Origin: Thiosulfatihalobacter marinus
Lineage (GTDB): Bacteria; Pseudomonadota; Alphaproteobacteria; Rhodobacterales; Rhodobacteraceae
Direction: 5' to 3'
Length of the DNA: 64,000 nucleotides
Assembly: GCF_016019955.1 (NCBI RefSeq)
Contig: NZ_JAECRZ010000003.1
Span: forward strand, 46,892-110,891
Shown here in pieces: positions 58,852-64,000 of the stretch; position 1 is the stretch's first letter; each line of letters begins with the position of its first letter. The notes under the pieces are model-generated. The model saw only the letters and a program-made list of their open reading frames with translations. It did no database searches and was not told the origin of the DNA. A program made the translations under genes and the position numbers.

Positions 58852-60066
58852 ATGGACTTTGACAGCGATATCCTGATTGCCGGCGGCGGGCTGAACGGCC
58901 CCGCGCTGGTGCTCGCCCTGGCGCAGGCCGGCTTTGGCGTCACCGTGGCCGATGCGCGCCCCGCGCCAGAGCGCGCGGGCACCAATTTCGACGGGCGCGG
59001 CTATGCGCTGGCGCTGGCGTCCCAGCGCCTCCTGAATGCCATCGGAGTCTGGGGCACGGTGGCCCCCAACGCCCAACCGCTCCTGGAAATCAAGGTCTCC
59101 GACGGGCGCGCTGGCCAGGGGCCGTCGCCATTCTTCCTGCATTTCGACCATGCCGAAATCGAGGAAGGCCCGATGGGCTTCATGCTCGAAGACCGCTTTC
59201 TCTACCGCGCCTTCCTTTCGGCCATGCAGGCCGAGGAACGCGTCACGCTGTTGTCGCAAACAGGCGTCACCGGGCACTCCATAACCCCCGGCGGCGTGAC
59301 CGCCACCCTGTCGGACGGCAGCACCCATACGGCCCGCCTGCTGGTCGGCTGTGACGGGCGCGGCAGCGGGGTCGCGCAGCGCGCCGGTATCCGGCGCACG
59401 GGCTGGGGCTATGGCCAGACCGCGCTGGTCTGCGCCATCGCTCATGAAAAACCCCATAATGGCATTGCCCACCAGTTCTTCATGCCGCCGGGGCCGCTGG
59501 CCATCCTGCCCCTGCCGGGCAACATGTCCTCGATCGTCTGGTCCGAAACCGATGACATGGCCGCCAGCATCCATGCCCTGCCGGACAAAGACTACATGCA
59601 GGTGCTGCGCCCGCGTTTCGGCGATTTCCTGGGCGGGATTTCCCTGGTCGGCAATCGTTTCACCTATCCGCTCTCGCTCAGCGTCGCCAACCATTTCGTG
59701 GCCGACAGGGTGGCGCTGGTCGGCGATGCCGCCCACGGAATGCACCCGATTGCCGGACAGGGCCTGAATGCCGGCCTGCGCGACGTGGCCGCGCTGGCCC
59801 AGGTCCTGACCCAGGCACAGCGGCGCGGCGAAGACATCGCCGCCATCCAGGTGCTGGAGCGATACCAGGAATGGCGCCGGTTCGACACGGCTGCGCTCGT
59901 GGCCGCGACCGACCTTACCAACCGGCTGTTTTCCAACGACAATCCCCTTCTGCGCATGGGGCGCGACATCGGCATGGGGCTGGTGGGCGCCCTGCCCGGC
60001 CTGCGCCGTGGCTTCATCCGCGAGGCCGCCGGTCTGTCCGGCGACCTGCCTGACCTGATGCGCTGA
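58852..60066 (+). CDS. UbiH/UbiF-family FAD monooxygenase
   Basis: The 404-residue protein starts at ATG 58852 (DFDSDILIAGGGLNGPALV). The FAD motif GGGLNG is at 11-16. The second FAD site GDAAHGMHPIAGQGLNAGLRD is near residue 297, and the DG motif CDGRGSGVA is near 164. These features place it in the ubiquinone-ring hydroxylase family, which works on the quinone ring in the membrane. Which position it hydroxylates cannot be told. It is divergent from the amidase gene with an 85-base gap. Confidence 0.9.
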   Translation: MDFDSDILIAGGGLNGPALVLALAQAGFGVTVADARPAPERAGTNFDGRGYALALASQRLLNAIGVWGTVAPNAQPLLEIKVSDGRAGQGPSPFFLHFDHAEIEEGPMGFMLEDRFLYRAFLSAMQAEERVTLLSQTGVTGHSITPGGVTATLSDGSTHTARLLVGCDGRGSGVAQRAGIRRTGWGYGQTALVCAIAHEKPHNGIAHQFFMPPGPLAILPLPGNMSSIVWSETDDMAASIHALPDKDYMQVLRPRFGDFLGGISLVGNRFTYPLSLSVANHFVADRVALVGDAAHGMHPIAGQGLNAGLRDVAALAQVLTQAQRRGEDIAAIQVLERYQEWRRFDTAALVAATDLTNRLFSNDNPLLRMGRDIGMGLVGALPGLRRGFIREAAGLSGDLPDLMR

Positions 60067-60070
60067 CTTT

Positions 60071-60832
60071 TTAGACCGGTCTGGGCCGCAACCAGCCCAA
60101 CCCTTCCACCGTTCCTGCGGCAGGCTGGTACTCGGCACTGACATGGCCCGCATAGCCCGCGCGATCCAGCTGCCGGAAAAACCGCGGATAATCAAACGCG
60201 CCTCCGATCGGTTCGTGCCGCTCCGGCACACCGCCCACCTGAATATGGCCGACCCGCGCACCATGCGCCGCCCAGCAGGCGGCGATGTCGCCGGTGATCC
60301 GGTGCGCGTGATAGGTATCGAACTGCAACGCCAGATTGGGCGCGGCCACCTCGTCCAGAATCCCGGCGGCCAGATCGAAATCGTCCAAGAAATAGCCCGG
60401 CGCGTCCTCGCCGTTGAGCGGTTCGATGGTCAGCCGGTGCTTGGGCGCATGGCCCGTGGCCCAGTTCAGGTTTTCGACAAAAGTGGCGCGCGCCTCTGCC
60501 CCCTGCGCGACACCGGCCATGACGTGCAGCATCCCGGCCCCCAGCACGTCGGCATAGCGCATCGCACGCCTGAAATCGTGCTGAAACCGTGCCTGACCGC
60601 CGGGCACGGCGGCAAATCCGCGCGCGCCGCCCGTGTAATTCGGCGGTGGCGTGCTGATCATCACCAGCGGCAGCCCGGCCCGGCGTTGCGCCGCCAGAAT
60701 ATCGCGCGCCGCGATGTCATAGGGAAACAGGATCTCGACCGCGTCGAACCCCGCCGCCCGCGCGGCTTCGAACCGTTCCAGCAACGGCAATTCGGTAAAA
60801 AGCGTGCTCAGATTGGCGGCAAATCTTGGCAT
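60071..60832 (-). CDS. Hydroxypyruvate isomerase-like TIM-barrel protein
   Basis: The 253-residue product starts MPRFAANLSTLFTELPLLERF, a motif typical of Hyi. It has the metal and substrate motifs EPLNGEDAPGYFL near residue 145 and FDTYHAHRITGD near 180. HIQVGGVPERHEP is near residue 210 and SAEYQPAAG near 240. The enzyme would interconvert hydroxypyruvate and tartronate semialdehyde in glyoxylate metabolism. The neighbours do not confirm a pathway, and related sugar isomerases or epimerases are possible. Convergent with ubiH by 4 bases. Confidence 0.82.
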   Translation of the reverse strand: MPRFAANLSTLFTELPLLERFEAARAAGFDAVEILFPYDIAARDILAAQRRAGLPLVMISTPPPNYTGGARGFAAVPGGQARFQHDFRRAMRYADVLGAGMLHVMAGVAQGAEARATFVENLNWATGHAPKHRLTIEPLNGEDAPGYFLDDFDLAAGILDEVAAPNLALQFDTYHAHRITGDIAACWAAHGARVGHIQVGGVPERHEPIGGAFDYPRFFRQLDRAGYAGHVSAEYQPAAGTVEGLGWLRPRPV

Positions 60833-60890
60833 GTCCGTTTCTCCCGCCACAATGATGAACGCTGGTTCCGCACCGCACAAGACCCTGAGT

Positions 60891-61502
60891 TCAGCCCGCG
60901 CCCGACAGGTCTTCGGCCCGGACCATGGCAAAGAACATCCCCCCCGAGCGCACCCCGAACCAGCGCTCTCCGCCCTGCCCGGCCTCCTCGCCCCACTCAA
61001 CCATCCGATAGAAACTCTTGCGGTCAATCCGGGCCTCCAGCCCGCCGCGCACATGAACATATGGCGCAGGTTCCTGGCTTTGCGCGTCGATTTCCACCCG
61101 GATCGGATGATCCGGCCCCGCCTCAACTCGGTCCCCGACATGGGTTTCAAACACCAGAACCTGCCTTTCGCCCGCACCCTCCCGCGTCACATCCGTGGCC
61201 ACGAAAGGCGCATCCTCGACGGTGATGCCCAGTTTTTCGACAGGCGTGACAAGAAAATAATCCGCCCCGTCCTTGCGCAGGATCGACGAAAACAGCCGCA
61301 CCATCGCCGGGCGGCGGATCGGCGCACCTTCGTGGTACCACGTCCCATCCCGCGCGATTCGCATGTCGATATCCCCCAGGAAGGGCGGATTCCACAAATG
61401 CACCGGGGCCGGCCCCTTGCCCTTGAGCGCGGCTCGGGCGGACTGGGCGATGCCCATCACGTCCGGTTTCACAGGAATTTGTCCGCTCATTGCTTTTGCC
61501 AT
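60891..61502 (-). CDS. DUF1285-domain protein
   Basis: The 203-residue product is started at ATG 61502 (AKAMSGQIPVKPDVMG); ATG 61490 is an alternative. The signature LWNPPFLGDIDMRIARDGTWYHEGAPIRRPAMVRLFSSIL matches DUF1285. A larger open frame continues upstream but runs antisense through the moxR gene and is not used. Domain function is unknown. It is divergent from moxR, 66 bases away, an arrangement common in Rhodobacteraceae, so a functional link with the MoxR operon is possible. Confidence 0.85.
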   Translation of the reverse strand: MAKAMSGQIPVKPDVMGIAQSARAALKGKGPAPVHLWNPPFLGDIDMRIARDGTWYHEGAPIRRPAMVRLFSSILRKDGADYFLVTPVEKLGITVEDAPFVATDVTREGAGERQVLVFETHVGDRVEAGPDHPIRVEIDAQSQEPAPYVHVRGGLEARIDRKSFYRMVEWGEEAGQGGERWFGVRSGGMFFAMVRAEDLSGAG

Positions 61503-61568
61503 TTCATCTGTGCGCGTTAAGCTCTGTAGTGACAGATATACAGGTAGTCGAGCGCAGGGAGCATTGCC

Positions 61569-62576
61569 ATGAGCGAAGAAAGTGATCTGGTCGCCGAGAT
61601 CGAGACGCTGGAGCACAAGCTGTCCCAGGCCAGGGCGGCGATCACCCGCCGGTTCATCGGCCAGGAACGGGTGGTGGATCTCACGCTTTCGGCCTTGCTG
61701 TGCGGGGGGCACGCGCTGTTGATCGGCCTGCCCGGCCTTGGCAAGACGCGGCTGGTGGACACGCTTTCCACGGTGATGGGCCTGCATGGCAACCGGGTGC
61801 AGTTCACCCCGGATCTGATGCCGGCCGACATTCTTGGCTCTGAAGTTCTGGACAAGACCAAGGGCGGCGGGCGCAGTTTCCGATTCGTGCCCGGCCCGAT
61901 CTTTTGCCAATTGTTGATGGCCGACGAGATCAACCGCGCCAGCCCGCGCACGCAATCGGCGCTTTTGCAGGCGATGCAGGAAAAGAAAGTCACCGTCGCG
62001 GGCGAAGACCGCCCGCTGGACGCGCCGTTCCACGTGCTCGCCACCCAGAACCCGATCGAACAGGAAGGCACCTACCCCCTGCCCGAGGCCCAGCTTGACC
62101 GCTTCCTCGTGCAGATCGACGTTCCCTACCCGGATCGCGGCACCGAGCGCGACATCCTGCTGGCAACCACTGGGGTCGCCGAAGACGAAGCCCACCAGGT
62201 CTTTACCGCCGCCGAGCTGATTGCCGCGCAAACCCTGCTGCGCCGGATGCCGGTGGGCGACAGCGTGATGGAGCTGATCCTGGATCTGGTGCGCGCCTGC
62301 CGCCCCGATGACGAGACCGCCACCGACGCAATCCGCGACCATGTCGCCTGGGGTCCGGGGCCACGCGCGGCGCAGGCGTTGATGATGACGGTCCGCGCCC
62401 AGGCGCTTTTGCATGGGCGCCTTGCCCCCAACGCACAGGATGTGATCGACATGTCCGAACCCGTACTCAGCCACCGCATGGCCCTGACATTCGCCGCCCG
62501 TGCACGCGGCGAATCGCTCTCGGGGCTGATCCGTGAAACCGTCGCCCGCTTCGATCCGGTGGGGGCGGCTGCGTGA
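61569..62576 (+). CDS. MoxR-family AAA+ ATPase
   Basis: The 335-residue ATPase has Walker A GLPGLGKT (53-60), Walker B LLMADEINRASPRTQSALLQAMQE and the sensor motif VLATQNPIEQEGTYPLPEAQLDRF, all typical of MoxR. Members act as chaperones that assemble or activate partner proteins with von Willebrand domains. Its stop overlaps the next start (GTGA), so it is coupled to the DUF58 gene, forming the MoxR/BatA-type operon. Confidence 0.94.
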   Translation: MSEESDLVAEIETLEHKLSQARAAITRRFIGQERVVDLTLSALLCGGHALLIGLPGLGKTRLVDTLSTVMGLHGNRVQFTPDLMPADILGSEVLDKTKGGGRSFRFVPGPIFCQLLMADEINRASPRTQSALLQAMQEKKVTVAGEDRPLDAPFHVLATQNPIEQEGTYPLPEAQLDRFLVQIDVPYPDRGTERDILLATTGVAEDEAHQVFTAAELIAAQTLLRRMPVGDSVMELILDLVRACRPDDETATDAIRDHVAWGPGPRAAQALMMTVRAQALLHGRLAPNAQDVIDMSEPVLSHRMALTFAARARGESLSGLIRETVARFDPVGAAA

Positions 62577-63445
62577 TCACCTACACCCAGCTGCGCTCCG
62601 GCGCCGAATCCGAGGCCGCCAGCCTGCCGCCGCTTCTGGCCCAGGCCGAGCATCTGGCCGGAACCGTGCTGCTGGGGGATCACGGGCGCCGCCGCGCCGG
62701 GCTGGGGGATGATTTCTGGCAATACCGCCCGGTACAGCCGGGCGACACGCTGCGCATGATCGACTGGCGCCGCTCGGCCAAGACCGGCGCGCAATTCGTG
62801 CGTCAGCGCGAATGGCAGGTGGCGCAATCGGTGATGCTCTGGGTGGATCAGTCGCCCGCGATGAGCTTTGCCAGTGCCCGCGACCTGCCCACCAAGGCCG
62901 ACCGCGCGCGCCTTCTTGCGCTGGCCGTGGCGATCCTGCTGATCCGGGGCGGTGAACGTGTGGGCCTGACCGGCACGCAACTGCCGCCGCGCCGGGGCGA
63001 GGGCCAGATCCTTCGCCTGACCGAGATGTTTTTACAAGACGAAGCTGGCGATTACGGCACGCCCGAGGCCCGCGCCATGCTGCCCCATGCCCGCGCCCTG
63101 TTCGTGTCCGATTTCATGGGCGATTTCGACGCGTTCGAGGCGGCGCTGACCAAGGCCGCCGACCGGGGCGTGCGCGGCGTTTGCCTGCAAGTGCTTGATC
63201 CCGCAGAGGAAAGTTTTCCGTTCAAGGGGCGGGCGATCTTTGAAAGCATGGGCCAAAGCGTGATCCATGAAACCAAAAAGGCCGACGATCTGCGCGACCG
63301 CTACCTTGACCGGCTGGCCGAACGCAAGGACCGCCTGCGCACGCTCTGCCGCGTGACCGGCTGGCACCATGGCCTGCACCATACGGGCGATCCGGCCCAG
63401 GGCGCCCTGCTGTGGCTGCACCGCGCGCTGGAGCAGCGGACATGA
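62573..63445 (+). CDS. DUF58-domain protein
   Basis: The 290-residue protein starts with GTG overlapping the moxR stop. DUF58 proteins contain a von Willebrand-like region. The signature YRPVQPGDTLRMIDWRRSAKTGAQFVRQRE, near residue 46, is intact, and the later VDQSPAMSF echoes the DxSxS metal site with one changed residue. Its neighbours suggest it is the substrate or partner of MoxR. Its stop overlaps the next gene by ATGA. Confidence 0.92.
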   Translation: MITYTQLRSGAESEAASLPPLLAQAEHLAGTVLLGDHGRRRAGLGDDFWQYRPVQPGDTLRMIDWRRSAKTGAQFVRQREWQVAQSVMLWVDQSPAMSFASARDLPTKADRARLLALAVAILLIRGGERVGLTGTQLPPRRGEGQILRLTEMFLQDEAGDYGTPEARAMLPHARALFVSDFMGDFDAFEAALTKAADRGVRGVCLQVLDPAEESFPFKGRAIFESMGQSVIHETKKADDLRDRYLDRLAERKDRLRTLCRVTGWHHGLHHTGDPAQGALLWLHRALEQRT

Positions 63446-64000
63446 CAGCCGGTCTCTCCTTCGGCTTTGCCACACCCTGGGTGCTTTTGGCCCTGGCCCT
63501 GCTGCCAGTGCTCTGGCTGATCCTGCGTGCCATTCCGCCGGCCCCGGTGCGGCGGCTGTTTCCCGGTGTGGTCCTGCTTCTTGGGCTCAAGGATGACGAT
63601 ACCGTCACCGACCGCACCCCCTGGTGGCTGCTGGTCTTGCGGATGCTGGCGCTGGCGGCGGTGATTGTCGGGCTGGCCGGTCCGGTCCTGAACCCATCGG
63701 ATGACAGTGCCGGGGACAGCCCGCTGCTTGTGGTGATGGATGCCGGCTGGGCCTCTGCCGCAGATTGGGAGGCCCGCCGCACCATGGTCTCTGCCCTGCT
63801 CGAAGAAGCCGCGCGCGATGGCCGCCCGGTTGCGCTGCATCGCCTCAGCGACCCGCAGGAATTGCGGTTCCTTCCGGCCGACACCTGGAAATCCCGCCTC
63901 GCCGGGGTGCTGCCGCAGCCCTGGGAACCGGACACAGATGCGATGGCGCAACTTGCCGATGCCGCCGCAGGGCAACGGTTTGACACGATCTGGCTCTCGG
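63442..64000 (+). CDS. BatA-like/DUF4159 membrane protein, 5' part
   Basis: The first 186 codons of a longer gene are in the window; the frame is open to the edge. The product starts MTAGLSFGFATPWVLLALALLPVLWLILRA, an Aerotolerance_N (BatA N-terminal) domain with a first membrane helix. A second helix follows near residues 66-85 (WWLLVLRMLALAAVIVGLAG). A soluble VWA-like segment beginning SPLLVVMDAGWA comes next, so the DxSxS metal site is degenerate (DAGWA). The full protein probably continues into a DUF4159 region, which cannot be seen here. Confidence 0.85.
   Translation, partial: MTAGLSFGFATPWVLLALALLPVLWLILRAIPPAPVRRLFPGVVLLLGLKDDDTVTDRTPWWLLVLRMLALAAVIVGLAGPVLNPSDDSAGDSPLLVVMDAGWASAADWEARRTMVSALLEEAARDGRPVALHRLSDPQELRFLPADTWKSRLAGVLPQPWEPDTDAMAQLADAAAGQRFDTIWLS

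Noticed and set aside
61503-62474. Upstream extension of the DUF1285 gene through moxR
   Set aside because: It lies antisense to the MoxR ATPase motifs, and the domain starts at the chosen ATG.

Overview
The window reads as a chromosomal segment of an alphaproteobacterium of the Rhodobacteraceae (Roseobacter group). This rests on the high GC content, the protein-level character of the housekeeping genes, a SmoEFGK/SmoS/MtlK polyol operon of the Rhodobacter type, a HIG1-domain protein next to a PduO-type adenosyltransferase, and a DUF6473 protein. No phage, transposase, integrase or CRISPR array was seen.

Region 1 (1-20 kb, mostly minus strand) is the information-processing cluster. Read in the direction of transcription it runs secE, nusG, (GFA-type gene on the other strand), rplK-rplA, rplJ-rplL-rpoB-rpoC, (glycosyltransferase and EamA exporter), then the str operon rpsL-rpsG-fusA-tuf. 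A strong promoter with a long leader precedes rpsL. Intrinsic terminators follow rpoC, rplA and nusG. A hairpin separates rplL from rpoB.

Region 2 (20.9-31.6 kb, plus strand) is a complete sorbitol/mannitol catabolic locus: ROK regulator, fructokinase, LacI regulator, ABC transporter (binding protein, two permeases, ATPase), sorbitol dehydrogenase, mannitol 2-dehydrogenase, and a FrcK-like P-loop kinase. Polyols are imported, oxidised to fructose and phosphorylated to fructose 6-phosphate. Two near-identical palindromes, one before the lacI-type gene and one before the transporter operon, look like the LacI operator. The locus lies between secE and tRNA-Trp/tuf, genes that are usually neighbours in alphaproteobacteria.

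Region 3 (31.7-34.7 kb) holds tRNA-Trp, a DUF374 acyltransferase, a second tuf identical to the first over about 1.2 kb, and a lipoprotein. Region 4 (34.8-64 kb) is ordinary chromosome. It contains a cytochrome P450, parC, an SH3 protein, an SDR enzyme, a HIG1 protein with a cobalamin adenosyltransferase, etfBA with 3-hydroxybutyryl-CoA dehydrogenase, thiolase and an enoyl-CoA hydratase/isomerase, and a STAS/HATPase partner-switching pair. It continues with gamma-glutamyltransferase, hspQ, an AEC transporter, a lytic transglycosylase, lolA, ftsK, an aminotransferase, an amidase, a UbiH-type monooxygenase, a hydroxypyruvate-isomerase-like protein and DUF1285. It ends in a MoxR/DUF58/BatA-like operon cut by the window edge.

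I found no clearly new multi-gene system. The best leads are the regulatory architecture and placement of the polyol locus, the tandem repeat at the C-terminus of ribosomal protein L10, the structured str-operon leader, and the palindromic element between rpsL and rpsG.
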